Shown: positions 47,911 to 57,281, counted from the first letter of the stretch. The stretch is 64,000 nt of DNA from Paraliobacillus zengyii (GCF_003268595.1 NZ_CP029797.1:2501501-2565500), one strand, 5' to 3'. Notes: a model not told the origin generated them from the sequence alone. Program-made: numbers and translations.

Positions 47911-49773
47911 AAGTTTAGCTACTCCATTTTTACCGAGACGTTTTGCTTCATATAATGAGCGATCCGCTCGATCAAAAATAGCATTCATTTTTTCAGGATT
48001 ACTTTGATCCCAGCAAGCTATCCCAATCGATACGGTTATCTTTGGTTCTGTACGCATCTCAATTAATTTAACAAGTGTAGACGCTACTTCCATACCTTTT
48101 TCGAGGTTACATTCAGGTAAATAAACTGCCAATTCCTCGCCACCCCACCTAGCTGCAAAACCATCATTTTTCACGTTATTTTTAATAATGTTTGCAACTT
48201 GGATAATCAATTCATCTCCAACATCATGGCCATACGTATCATTAACATGCTTGAAATCATCGATATCTAGCAATAAGAATATACCTTCTCGATCTGTTTC
48301 CAAGTGTTGTTTACATTTTTCATCTAAATATTTACGTGAATATAGTTTTGTTAGATAATCAGTAATAACTAGATTTTCTAACTGTTCACGTAACATGGAG
48401 TTAACAAAAGCTAGTGTCGAGTGATGAACAATCGATTTAATTAATTTGAAATTCTCAAAAGAAAAGAAATACGGATTTTTATGTAAAATGATAATTGCAC
48501 CTTTTAGTTGATCTGATTGGATCATCGGCATGACCATCACTGCCTTTAAGCCAAACGAACGATTCGGATATTTCTTCGTAAAATCCCCAACAAATATCGC
48601 ATCTTTTTCTTCCTGCAATATTTGAAGCATTTCCTCTATAAACACACTTGCGTCTGTTGTATCAAAAAAAGGTGTTGATTCATGCAAGATCTGGTATTTC
48701 TCCTCTTCTTCATTTAATAAAACAAAGCCAATCTCTTCAGCATGAAATGAATCTTGCAATTGTTGCTTCATAAACAGTGTTGTTTCATTTAAACGTAAGT
48801 TAGAGTTTAACTTATGCGAGATCTCATTTATTAATTGTAAATCCGCTATTAATTGGTTCGATTGCTGATAAAGTTGAGCATTCTCTAATGCATTACCTGC
48901 TGTACTTGCTAATAACCGAATGAATTCTACATCACTTTCCGGGAATTTGGAAATATTATAGGCAGTAATTTGTAATACACCATACGTACCTTGTTTCCCA
49001 TGCAATGGCGCAAACAAGCGTGATTTATTTTTATCGACTTCTAATTTAATTTCTCCAGTTAAAAATGCTTTCACACTTAATTTTTCAGCGAATTCTTCGT
49101 TATATATTAATTCTTTAACAGGTAATTTCTTATCACTTTGGTAATCACGGGATAAAAATAAATTACAACTAAAGTCAGGATAAATATATTTTATAGCATC
49201 AACAATTTCTGTTAACACATCATTCGTATTCATAGTTGAATGAAACTTTTGGGTCACTCTGTACATTAATTCATATTTACTTGCCTGCTCCATCATCTGT
49301 GAGTAATCATCCAAACCATTTAATAGAGAATTTATTTCCGAAGCTACTTTTTCTAAAAAATGATAAAATTGATCATTATCATCTAACTCTGTTTCAAAGG
49401 CAATTAACATATAACCAACTTTGGTATCCATTTTATTTAACGCTACTAAAAAGGCAGGATAATCATACTGTTGAAGAAAAGCATCTTGTCCATTGTAAAT
49501 ATTAAACGCTGAATGATACCGTTTGTTTTCTTCTTTACTTAAAATGCCATCAGAAAATAAATACCTTCTAAATGAATTTTCACCATTTGAAGCTATTTTC
49601 ACTAATTCAAAGTCGTCTTTCCAATGATCATACAAATATACTCCGACATGACTAGCATCTGTAAGTTGTTTGATTTCTGTCACCATCTTATTTACTAATT
49701 CTTCTTGGTTATGAATGGTAGAAATCAATTCTTTTGAAAATAGTTTCTCAAATCTCTCTTCGGCAACTTTCAT
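47908..49773 (-). CDS. dgcP: GAF–GGDEF diguanylate cyclase (DgcP/YtrP-like)
   Basis: A protein of 621 residues with no membrane helix. Two or three GAF-like regions occupy about residues 1–440; the C-terminal GGDEF domain has LLDIDDFKHVNDTYGHDVGDEL and the catalytic signature RWGGEELAVYLPE. It should make cyclic di-GMP. The start is ATG 49773 after an AGGTGA site; the frame upstream lacks one. Position between ytsP and rpsD matches B. subtilis ytrP. No EAL or PilZ gene is in this window. Confidence 0.93.
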   Translation of the reverse strand: MKVAEERFEKLFSKELISTIHNQEELVNKMVTEIKQLTDASHVGVYLYDHWKDDFELVKIASNGENSFRRYLFSDGILSKEENKRYHSAFNIYNGQDAFLQQYDYPAFLVALNKMDTKVGYMLIAFETELDDNDQFYHFLEKVASEINSLLNGLDDYSQMMEQASKYELMYRVTQKFHSTMNTNDVLTEIVDAIKYIYPDFSCNLFLSRDYQSDKKLPVKELIYNEEFAEKLSVKAFLTGEIKLEVDKNKSRLFAPLHGKQGTYGVLQITAYNISKFPESDVEFIRLLASTAGNALENAQLYQQSNQLIADLQLINEISHKLNSNLRLNETTLFMKQQLQDSFHAEEIGFVLLNEEEEKYQILHESTPFFDTTDASVFIEEMLQILQEEKDAIFVGDFTKKYPNRSFGLKAVMVMPMIQSDQLKGAIIILHKNPYFFSFENFKLIKSIVHHSTLAFVNSMLREQLENLVITDYLTKLYSRKYLDEKCKQHLETDREGIFLLLDIDDFKHVNDTYGHDVGDELIIQVANIIKNNVKNDGFAARWGGEELAVYLPECNLEKGMEVASTLVKLIEMRTEPKITVSIGIACWDQSNPEKMNAIFDRADRSLYEAKRLGKNGVAKL

Positions 49774-49957
49774 GTTCTCACCTATCCTATTATAATAAGT
49801 TAATATGGATCTAGACAAAGTGTGTTATAGCTACGACAAATACAATACATGATTAATAAACTATTCTGATATTTATCATTATAAAGCAAAGTTTGCTATA
49901 TTCCTATCAATAAAATAGGACAAATTTCTCATACGCGCATGAATGGTTACCTTTCTA

Positions 49958-49986
49958 TTGACTTCATGCATAAAAAGTCATATAAT
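49958..49986 (+). promoter_or_regulatory. Sigma-A promoter of rpsD
   Basis: TTGACT (49958–49963) and TATAAT (49981–49986) with an exact 17-bp spacer, a near-consensus promoter. The predicted start near 49993 gives a leader of about 180 nt. Confidence 0.88.
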
Positions 49987-49992
49987 AATCTT

Positions 49993-50175
49993 TGTGTAAA
50001 AAAGGTAGCCTTTGTGAACCACCGATTGTACATTTTGTTCCTTATCTTTTAAAAGTAAGGTGTATCGTGTAACTCTCTGCTGCTGGAGCGATGGTACATG
50101 AAAACAAAATGGCAAGCGATTATGGAACACTCTGTCTTGTTTTATGCAAATTCAAAATATAAGGGAGAAGATTTA
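49993..50175 (+). promoter_or_regulatory. rpsD 5' leader, probable S4 autoregulatory RNA
   Basis: In B. subtilis rpsD is autoregulated by S4 binding to its leader. This leader can fold: CCTTA-CTTTT with AAAAG-TAAGG (50040–50060) gives a tight hairpin, and CATTTTGTT (50031–50039) is exactly complementary to AACAAAATG (50103–50111), enclosing it. A long frame runs through the leader from 50098, but it is not coding by ribosome-binding-site criteria. The S4 assignment follows from gene identity, not from a consensus match. Confidence 0.6.
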
Positions 50176-50778
50176 ATGTCTCGCTATACAGGTCCTGTAT
50201 GGAAAAAATCTCGTCGTTTAGGAATTTCATTAACTGGTACAGGAAAAGAGTTAGATAAACGTCCTTACCCACCAGGTCAACATGGTGCAAATCAACGTAG
50301 AAAGCTTTCTGAATATGGTTTACAACTACAAGAGAAGCAAAAACTTCGCTTTATGTATGGCGTTAACGAACGTCAATTCCGTAACCTATTCGACAAAGCT
50401 GGTAAAATGCATGGTATTCATGGTGAAACATTCATGATTCTATTAGAATCTCGTTTGGATAATCTTGTATACCGTTTAGGTCTTGCACGTACGCGTAGAC
50501 AGTCTCGTCAATTAGTAAACCACGGTCACATCACTGTAGACGGAAGTCGTGTTGATATTCCTTCTTATAGTGTTGCTCCTGGTCAAGTAATTGGTTTAAG
50601 AGAAAAATCTCAAAAACTAAACATCATTGAAGAAGCTCTTGAAGCTAACGCATTCGTACCAGAATACGTTTCATTCGATGCAGACAAAATGGAAGGTACG
50701 TACACTCGCTTACCTGAGCGTTCTGAACTACCTGCTGAAATTAACGAACCACTTATCGTTGAGTTCTACTCACGTTAA
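50176..50778 (+). CDS. rpsD: 30S ribosomal protein S4
   Basis: A protein of 200 residues beginning [21 protein letters not shown]; the S4 RNA-binding domain contains [22 protein letters not shown]. It lacks the N-terminal zinc cysteines, like other C-minus S4 forms. The start is ATG 50176 after AAGGGAG; an upstream frame lies in the leader. In Bacillus tyrS normally follows at this locus; here the accessory island does. Confidence 0.97.
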   Translation: MSRYTGPVWKKSRRLGISLTGTGKELDKRPYPPGQHGANQRRKLSEYGLQLQEKQKLRFMYGVNERQFRNLFDKAGKMHGIHGETFMILLESRLDNLVYRLGLARTRRQSRQLVNHGHITVDGSRVDIPSYSVAPGQVIGLREKSQKLNIIEEALEANAFVPEYVSFDADKMEGTYTRLPERSELPAEINEPLIVEFYSR

Positions 50779-50803
50779 TCGGGATAGACTGAATAAAGAA
50801 TGC

Positions 50804-50850
50804 AAAAAAGCCTTGGAAACGTTGTTAAATCAATGTTTCAAGGCTTTTTC
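50804..50850 (+). terminator. Terminator of rpsD
   Basis: AAAAAGCCTTGGAAAC pairs with GTTTCAAGGCTTTTT (one bulge) around a 14-nt loop, ending in a T-run. Confidence 0.9.
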
Positions 50851-50898
50851 TTTTGTTTTGATATTTGCAAAATAACGCAAGGAAATGTATGTATTTTC

Positions 50899-50941
50899 GG
50901 TTGGTTTTTGGTTGGTTTTTGGTTGGTTTTTGGTTGGTTTT
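50899..50941 (+). repeat. Tandem GGTTGGTTTTT repeat
   Basis: Four consecutive 11-bp units GGTTGGTTTTT (the last ending in C). The paired GG runs could fold into two-tetrad G-quadruplexes on the plus strand. It lies just after the rpsD terminator at the host/island boundary. A short open frame through it is an artefact of the repeat. Confidence 0.85.
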
Positions 50942-50983
50942 CTTGGTTGAAAATAAAGTGTGGGCAGACGTATGGGAAAGAAT

Positions 50984-51016
50984 AAAAAAAGTATCGTAAT
51001 TTGTAAACGATACTTA
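50984..51016 (-). terminator. Hairpin at the island edge
   Basis: AAGTATCGT pairs with ACGATACTT and is followed by seven T on the minus strand. No gene directly precedes it on that strand, so it may close a longer transcript or a lost gene. Confidence 0.7.
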
Positions 51017-51112
51017 ATTGATTACCACTACATGAATGTACCCTCTCCGCCATGTTTATAAACATTTCATTATTTGTTGAACAGTATGGTTGTACTATGC
51101 AACAAAATTTCA

Positions 51113-51148
51113 CAAAAAAAGAAGCGGGTTTTATAACATCCGCTTCTT
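51113..51148 (-). terminator. Terminator downstream of the 51334 gene
   Basis: AAGAAGCGG pairs with CCGCTTCTT, followed by TTTTTTT on the minus strand. The stretch 51149–51333 shows no gene, giving a long 3' untranslated region. Confidence 0.82.
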
Positions 51149-51333
51149 GCTATATCATTAATTATGTCATGTTAGTACTAAAGTAGAAAAGACATGATTT
51201 TGAGTCGTTTTCCAAATATTTTCATCTGTAAAATATAAATGTTTTACAGTAATATTAACAGTTATTAAATAGTGGATTGTGTTAATTAATTCTGGCAATA
51301 AATTTCATATTGTTAAATACGATTATATTATGG

Positions 51334-52317
51334 CTAGCTTTTTTTGTATGTATCTATGATTTTCGCTAAAATCTCAACCATGTTATCGGCTTTCAGTTTA
51401 TCTTGTTGTATCTGGATATCTCCATTTCCTCTATTTTCTTCAACCTGTCCATTGTGACCTATACTTGAGAATTCTCTTAATATTTCTAATGTAATGTCCT
51501 CTGATTTAAGTTCAAGTGCCGTTACTAAGGCGAGATATTTAGTTTCAATCTTTGTCATCTCATTTTGGTAATACTTAATTTCTGCTAAGGAAGTCTTATA
51601 TAATGAAAGAAAAAAGAACGCAAAGACTTCTATAAAAATAACAAGTGATAATTTAGGGACAAATTGCACAATAAAAGAAAGAGTATCATTAGCACTCTCT
51701 AAATTACCCTTAAAAACAAACAAATATAATAAATATAAACCTACTCCAGTTACAGTTATTCCTATTGCTAAATTCAGGTTACTTCTAGTGTTTAATGTTC
51801 CTATTTCTCGCTTTAACCTATTCAATGTATTAAAGAAGCTTTGTTCAACTTTGTTCTGAAACTGATTATCTTCAACTTTTTCTTCCAATTTTTTGATAAA
51901 TTTATCATTTGTTTCATCAATTATTTTAGACTTAATAATTTCCTGTATTTCTTCTAATTTCTCCTTATTTAAATTAGAAGAACTCACGTTACTATGTTTT
52001 TCCAGATTATTTAGCTTTTCCCTTATATTATTGAGTTCTAATTTAAGATTCTCAACATCTTGTGAATTTTGGACCGAATCATTACTACCATTAATTTCAA
52101 GCAATGAACTCTTTTTAAAACCTGTTTGTAAATACAGCATTAGAGTACCAAGTACTGTTAAAACATAAAAGACTCCTGAAAATAAATCTAACGCAGTGAT
52201 ATTTATGTAAAAAGCATTTGATATACTCTCTTTAAAAAAATATGTAAAAGTTGCAATTATTAATGGAGTTATCACAAGTATAATGTAATATCTTCTTTGC
52301 TTTTCTGATCTGCTCAT
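51334..52317 (-). CDS. Four-helix membrane protein with internal coiled coil, unknown
   Basis: A protein of 327 residues. Helices at about 11–29 and 43–62, a charged, asparagine- and lysine-rich coiled coil (about 85–165), helices at about 186–206 and 222–245, and a soluble C-terminal tail. The start is ATG 52317, 9 nt after AAAGGGA. It follows the DUF4062 gene on the same strand with a gap of about 275 nt. I do not recognise the family. A membrane effector or sensor partnering the DUF4062 protein is possible but speculative. Confidence 0.75.
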   Translation of the reverse strand: MSRSEKQRRYYIILVITPLIIATFTYFFKESISNAFYINITALDLFSGVFYVLTVLGTLMLYLQTGFKKSSLLEINGSNDSVQNSQDVENLKLELNNIREKLNNLEKHSNVSSSNLNKEKLEEIQEIIKSKIIDETNDKFIKKLEEKVEDNQFQNKVEQSFFNTLNRLKREIGTLNTRSNLNLAIGITVTGVGLYLLYLFVFKGNLESANDTLSFIVQFVPKLSLVIFIEVFAFFFLSLYKTSLAEIKYYQNEMTKIETKYLALVTALELKSEDITLEILREFSSIGHNGQVEENRGNGDIQIQQDKLKADNMVEILAKIIDTYKKS

Positions 52318-52593
52318 ACTAATTAGTCCCTTTACTTGTAAATTATAATTCATCTGAATTTTCTCTTTTTACTAGTTTATACCATATAGTTATTAATTTC
52401 TATATGAAATCAATATATTCTTTAGCTTTTATTACAATGCATTAGTTTTTTATGTATTTCGTTAAACTACACATTATGATTCTACTATGCATTACTTGTA
52501 GTTTTTCAAAACATTAATTATGTTAAGAGAATATGTTTCCGCATACTCCATGTGCTGAGTTAGTAGTGCATAAAAGGGCGGCATTAATTCTTA

Positions 52594-53607
52594 TTATTTA
52601 TAGAGTGTAATCCTTGAAGCATGTACAAAGTTTCTAATATCACCTATTGTATTACTTGAGATTTCAGATAACCTGTTCAGATGCATTTCGTAAGTTTTTC
52701 TACCCTCTTCATCTACATATTGATAATCGATGTTTAATTCAGGATATAAATATAGCCCATCATTCTTACGGAAAAAGTTAACGCCAAGATAGTTTGTATA
52801 TTTATTAAGTTTGTTTATTAGTTCAGTAAATAAATTCTGTAACTCTTCATTAAAAAATCTTTTAGTTGGTTTAGAATACGTGTAAATAAAATCATATATC
52901 TTGTTCGTGCTTTCAAGTTCATATGTACAATAATTAGCTATGTAATCAATTGTGTCAATAAAATATTCACTCTCAAGCTTATCAATAACTTCATTTAATA
53001 AAATCTCATCCATATCGAATAACTTGTTACCTTGTGAACTTTGTTCTACTGGTGTATTTTTGTTAAGCTCAGTCCCTCTAACCCAACCTTTAAAATGATA
53101 TTCAATTTCATCATTTTTCATAAAATTTTGGAGAGCTAAGGTTACCTCATTTGAAATTTGATTTATATCATGAACAAAACTTACTAGATTAGAAGTAACA
53201 ACATTCTTAAAGGATTTATATTTATCAACATTAGGATTTTCCTCTTCATATTCATTCACCTTTAAGTCAATGTTTTTACTCTTTTTATTAGCTAAGTATT
53301 GTTCATTCAATACAACCGCAAATACTGGAATATTGTTTGCTAAAGCAAACTCATATTCTAGTTGGGTGTAACTTTTACCACTTTTCTTCTCAACAGTACC
53401 ATACTTACCACCTAATATAAGCATAAGGACATCTGATTCTTTAATCCATTTTTCAATAATCTCCCATTGTGTTTTATTATTAGGTATAAACAACTCCATT
53501 CCAGCTGGAATATGTCCTGACCTTAGTATTCCTTCTACCGCTTTTTGCCTTTCATCAATTAAATCCAAATAGGTAGAAGAAACAAAGACTTGTAATTTTT
53601 TATCCAT
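52594..53607 (-). CDS. DUF4062 domain protein
   Basis: A protein of 337 residues. The N-terminal domain KLQVFVSSTYLDLIDERQ with GHIPAGMELF and SDVLMLILGGKYGTV is characteristic of DUF4062, a TIR-like flavodoxin-type fold found in NTP-dependent conflict systems. The remaining 180 residues are helical and unrecognised, without an NTPase motif. The start is ATG 53607, 7 nt after GGAGGG. It likely senses or signals infection; this is inference from the domain and from its place in a mobile island. Confidence 0.85.
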   Translation of the reverse strand: MDKKLQVFVSSTYLDLIDERQKAVEGILRSGHIPAGMELFIPNNKTQWEIIEKWIKESDVLMLILGGKYGTVEKKSGKSYTQLEYEFALANNIPVFAVVLNEQYLANKKSKNIDLKVNEYEEENPNVDKYKSFKNVVTSNLVSFVHDINQISNEVTLALQNFMKNDEIEYHFKGWVRGTELNKNTPVEQSSQGNKLFDMDEILLNEVIDKLESEYFIDTIDYIANYCTYELESTNKIYDFIYTYSKPTKRFFNEELQNLFTELINKLNKYTNYLGVNFFRKNDGLYLYPELNIDYQYVDEEGRKTYEMHLNRLSEISSNTIGDIRNFVHASRITLYK

Positions 53608-54090
53608 ATTTACACCCTCCACTTCCTTCTATATTACAGAAAATAATAGAAAACTTTTACAGAAGTCAACCTTTCGTTCTAGCTATCAATGTTTATGACA
53701 TTATTTACACGAAAGAATATTCACAACCTCAGGTGTATTTCATTATTAAAATGATTCGGATAAAAAGAAATTTTCATGTACTAATCTCATACAAAAGTAC
53801 TCAAAAAACTAAAATATATACTGTTAGTAAATTATTCATTGAAAATGGATCTTTTTAAAACTTAACAACTGTTAAAGCCTAAGTCCATTCTTCTCAAAGT
53901 CATCAAAAACTAAAGGCATTTATTGCGCAGTATTTAGTCTACTTCGTCATACTAACGTAAATCTATCGTAGGCAAAGCATTAAGTGCATTATTCCGTGGT
54001 AAAGCGTCTGGCATCTATTGGTATAATCTTTGGCGCTTGGTGGTAAAGGTACGATTCAGTGTCCGTAGTCACTTAATCACTAATACAAAT
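53608..54090. other. Intergenic stretch, possible decayed coding sequence
   Basis: About 480 bp without an intact gene. The part 53860–54070 is less AT-rich than its surroundings. Its minus-strand frames read like a fragmented protein with several stops, hinting at a degraded gene, perhaps a transposase, but I cannot identify it. The part next to 53607 should hold the promoter of the DUF4062 gene. Confidence 0.35.
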
Positions 54091-55581
54091 TCACTCTCTC
54101 ATTATCTCAAGAATTCTTCCTAGTACTCCTATTAAATCCTCAATAGAAACATTAATTACAATCAGCATAACGGTAAATGAAATGATTTCCAGAGCCCAAA
54201 CCATAGAAAATGCAATTACTTTTCTTTTTACATACCCTGTATTTATGTTTAAATAACTAACATCAAAAATTTTATCTAAATCTCCTGGATTTAAAAGATC
54301 TTTATAGATGTTTTTAAGTTGCAGATAGTCACTCTCAAATTTTTTAATTTGCTCACGAGTGATATAGATAGAAGCAACTAAATACCCAGTTGACACAATT
54401 AGTATCACTATTGCAATGCTCAAAATGTCCCCTGAGAATATATTAGAAACCCTTCCAGCCGATAATGAGTTAAATACGATTACACTTAAGAAAAACGACG
54501 CAACAATAAAATTATTATTTCTAAATGAATCTCCGAAATTTTTTATGACATCATTTACCTTCATTGTCAGATCTATTAGATATTCTGACATTTTGTTAGT
54601 AACCTCTATATATTGCTGGATATTTTCTTTAAGATATATGGCATAGCCAGATTTTATAGAATTGAAGGTATTTGATTTTAATAATTTTTTTTGATCATCC
54701 GACTTGTAGTTTAATGATATAACATTCCTAGCTAAACCTACTTTATCGCTAATAGTTCCTTCATAAAAAACCCACTCATAAATTGCATATATCTCTCTCA
54801 TTTCCAAATTCAGTTCACGAAAATGTAAACTCTCATTAATTAACTTATAACCATTAATTTTAAAGTGCACTTCATCCGAGTTTTCAATAGAAGAGATATC
54901 GGATATAAAAATTAAGGATATCAAACCAGAAAGTTTCTCAAAAAAATAGTTTATCTCTTTATCATCGCTTTTTTCGATTAAATAAAAATCACTGGGTAAC
55001 AAGGAAATCTCCGAAAAATTAAGTAAGTTGGATACTTCATTTCTTTTACTTATTAATTTATTCCGATCTGAATTAGCTAATTGTACATTTTTAGTGTTAA
55101 AAATTAAAGACTGGGAATAAAACACAACTTTAGTTTCATCAAGCAATTCAAAATAAACTTTATCACTTCGTTTTAGTAAATCATCAAAGTCTTTGAGTAT
55201 GAATTTAAGTTTTGACTTATATAACCCTTCAACAAATTTATTCCAAGAATAAATTGATATCTCACCCTCATTAACATCCTTTATGATTTTTAGCTTCATT
55301 TTTACATTTGATAAATGTTCTTCAAGCTTTAATGTTTGTTGAATTTCTTCCAAGTCATCATCTAAAGTGTTCTTAGTTAAAGTGAGTATATCTGATTCCT
55401 CAATAAATAAATCAATGTAAAGCTCGTCCTTTGTAGGAAAACTATCAAAAGCTTCGATTATTTCTTGCCTACTTGGAATCTTTATTTTTTTTGAATTAAT
55501 CGTCGATTCAAATCTGTATACCGTCTCCTCAATTACTTCATCATAATTAACAAAAAATAAACTTACAAAGTTCTTATACAT
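54091..55581 (-). CDS. Membrane-anchored partner protein, unknown
   Basis: A protein of 496 residues with a large cytoplasmic N-terminal region (about 1–350, mixed strands and helices, acidic) and three C-terminal membrane helices (about 357–376, 385–407 and 455–480). No family recognised. Its ATG overlaps the stop of the upstream NdpA-like gene (TAATG), so the two are translationally coupled and probably act together. The arrangement, a nucleic-acid-type protein plus a membrane protein in a mobile island, resembles known two-gene phage defence systems. Confidence 0.8.
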   Translation of the reverse strand: MYKNFVSLFFVNYDEVIEETVYRFESTINSKKIKIPSRQEIIEAFDSFPTKDELYIDLFIEESDILTLTKNTLDDDLEEIQQTLKLEEHLSNVKMKLKIIKDVNEGEISIYSWNKFVEGLYKSKLKFILKDFDDLLKRSDKVYFELLDETKVVFYSQSLIFNTKNVQLANSDRNKLISKRNEVSNLLNFSEISLLPSDFYLIEKSDDKEINYFFEKLSGLISLIFISDISSIENSDEVHFKINGYKLINESLHFRELNLEMREIYAIYEWVFYEGTISDKVGLARNVISLNYKSDDQKKLLKSNTFNSIKSGYAIYLKENIQQYIEVTNKMSEYLIDLTMKVNDVIKNFGDSFRNNNFIVASFFLSVIVFNSLSAGRVSNIFSGDILSIAIVILIVSTGYLVASIYITREQIKKFESDYLQLKNIYKDLLNPGDLDKIFDVSYLNINTGYVKRKVIAFSMVWALEIISFTVMLIVINVSIEDLIGVLGRILEIMRE

Positions 55582-56642
55582 TAATTTTCATTCCTATATT
55601 TAAATAATTCATAAACTTCTTCGTTTTCAGTTTCAATTACTAAAAACTTTTTTCCGCGTTTTTCCTCAGAAAATACTACATCTCGCATTCTATCTATATG
55701 GGCTTTTAACCTTATCTCAATCTTATCATTTACCTCAAAATATCTTCTTGCTTTAACTTCTTTCTTAATAATGGAAAACTGAGAGTCAAATTTATTATTT
55801 TCCGGAAGTACTCTAATATTATTTTTGTATTTATCCAAATCTAACTCTTGTGATTGAGCTTGATATTCTCCAAATATATGCTCAATAATATTATCGATTG
55901 TAAAAGATTCTTTAGTTTGAAAATATCCAATTAAATTATTTCTCAATAATGTATAATCTGGAGGAGATACTTTTTTTATTTTTTTGATTTCTCTATCAAT
56001 CGCTCTAAATGCATCTTTAGTGTTTATCTCATTAGTATTAAGATATTTTAATTCTAAGAAATCTTGGTACCAATAAGCTGCAATTTTATTACTTGAATCA
56101 GTTACGTAAATATTGTCTACTTCAAATGTTGGAACTCCATCATCAACCTCTTTGTAACTTGTTCCAGTATCTACTAATTCAATAATACATGTTTTAAGAA
56201 TTCGTTTTTCAAAAGGAAGACCAACTTGTAAATTATATTCTTTTTCATCAATAAAAGTTTCATGTTCTATTTTTGCTATTAGAAACAAAAATGAGTTAGC
56301 AGTTTGAAAACATGATTGAATCAAGCTACCTTTTGGTAAATTCATAAGATGGTTATATCTTTCTTGAGTGTTTTTTTCTTTATCAAACCACCTTTTGGCA
56401 ATTCTATCAGAATTCTCTATCATTAAATCCCGATTAAAGCCAGAATTTATCATTTCCTTTACTAAGGTATGTAATTCTACTTTTTCACTTGCGAATCTGA
56501 ATGCTCTTTTATTTTTATTTAATCTGCTTTTCTTAATTAGATCTATTATATAATCTTCTATGGCACCTTCAGTAGCACTTCTCTTTTCAAGCTTGTCTTC
56601 TTCTAAGTTCATACTATGTACTGAATCAAAGATGTTTTCCAT
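55581..56642 (-). CDS. Possible nucleoid-associated (NdpA/YejK-like) protein
   Basis: A protein of 353 residues. The segment IAAYWYQDFLELKYLNTNEI, followed by a helical block ending DNIIEHIF and a beta-rich C-terminus, parallels the layout of NA37 nucleoid-associated proteins, where a KVADFFMDFLG-type motif precedes similar helices. The match is by eye and moderate; DUF4868-type proteins are an alternative. A GGGGG site precedes the ATG. It is the first gene of a coupled pair. Confidence 0.6.
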   Translation of the reverse strand: MENIFDSVHSMNLEEDKLEKRSATEGAIEDYIIDLIKKSRLNKNKRAFRFASEKVELHTLVKEMINSGFNRDLMIENSDRIAKRWFDKEKNTQERYNHLMNLPKGSLIQSCFQTANSFLFLIAKIEHETFIDEKEYNLQVGLPFEKRILKTCIIELVDTGTSYKEVDDGVPTFEVDNIYVTDSSNKIAAYWYQDFLELKYLNTNEINTKDAFRAIDREIKKIKKVSPPDYTLLRNNLIGYFQTKESFTIDNIIEHIFGEYQAQSQELDLDKYKNNIRVLPENNKFDSQFSIIKKEVKARRYFEVNDKIEIRLKAHIDRMRDVVFSEEKRGKKFLVIETENEEVYELFKYRNEN

Positions 56643-56821
56643 TATTGTCCCCCATATGTCTTTTGAATTATGTATACTTAACTATACAATTTCGACAAAT
56701 AGGGTGAATATTCCTGCTTTTTTTAGAAAGTGACAAAACATCCATGAGAACACAACCAAAAAGGAACATTTGTTCTTATTATAATTTAAAATTAAATTAT
56801 TGTACAGTGATTAATTCTATT

Positions 56822-56849
56822 AAAAAAAGACACCCTTGTTAAGAGTGTC
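56822..56849 (-). terminator. Terminator of the 56850 gene
   Basis: GACACTCTT pairs with AAGGGTGTC (one G·T), followed by TTTTTTT on the minus strand, directly after the stop codon. Confidence 0.88.
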
Positions 56850-57281
56850 CTAAGTTAGATACTTATATATATTTTGTGCTATTTCTTTAAAATCCAATAC
56901 CCAATTAGCATCACAGTCTCCATGATTTAAAACAATTGAATCATCAATGTCTTTGTGCTTTATTTCAAGTTCAAACTTTTTTCCGTTATTGTTTCCTGTT
57001 TCAAATAATAAAATTTTCTCTATGTCTGCATTTATAAACTCCATTTGAAAAGCCCTTTGATTCCTAGAAATAATATATAGCTTTTTATTAGAAAACACAT
57101 AAAAAGTAGTCATACCTTTGTTTGAATCTCCATTTAATAATTGTTTCGGGTATATATAATCTATCTCTTCAAAGTATCTTTCTAAGAATTTTTTTAGTGT
57201 GTAATCATGTTTATCAGACCACAATTCCCTTTGTTCTTTTAAGAGTTCTATTATTTCTTCGTCAACAAAATTTAGTTTCAT
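56850..57281 (-). CDS. Small cytosolic protein, possibly PH-like, unknown
   Basis: A protein of 143 residues: an N-terminal helical part, then alternating strands (TTFYVFSNKKLYIISRN, FELEIKHKD, DSIVLNHGD) and a C-terminal helix FKEIAQNIYKYL. This strand-helix order resembles bacterial PH-like domains (DUF3908-type), but I am not sure. A full AAGGAGGTGTG site precedes the ATG. It follows the 57332 gene by 50 nt and has its own terminator. Confidence 0.7.
   Translation of the reverse strand: MKLNFVDEEIIELLKEQRELWSDKHDYTLKKFLERYFEEIDYIYPKQLLNGDSNKGMTTFYVFSNKKLYIISRNQRAFQMEFINADIEKILLFETGNNNGKKFELEIKHKDIDDSIVLNHGDCDANWVLDFKEIAQNIYKYLT

Noticed and set aside
50098..50175. N-terminal extension of rpsD
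   Set aside because: S4 begins at MSRYTGP with its own ribosome binding site; the extension is leader RNA.
50800..50985. Plus-strand frame through the GGTTGG repeat ending CGQTYGKE, faintly like an integrase C-terminus
   Set aside because: Most of it is translated simple repeat and terminator; the similarity is too short to claim an integrase remnant.
50838..51113. 91-codon minus-strand frame at the island edge
   Set aside because: Crosses the repeat and two terminators, with no ribosome binding site.
52594..53607. Calling the DUF4062 gene an NLR-type (STAND) ATPase
   Set aside because: No Walker A or B motif occurs in the remaining 250 residues, so there is no NTPase domain.
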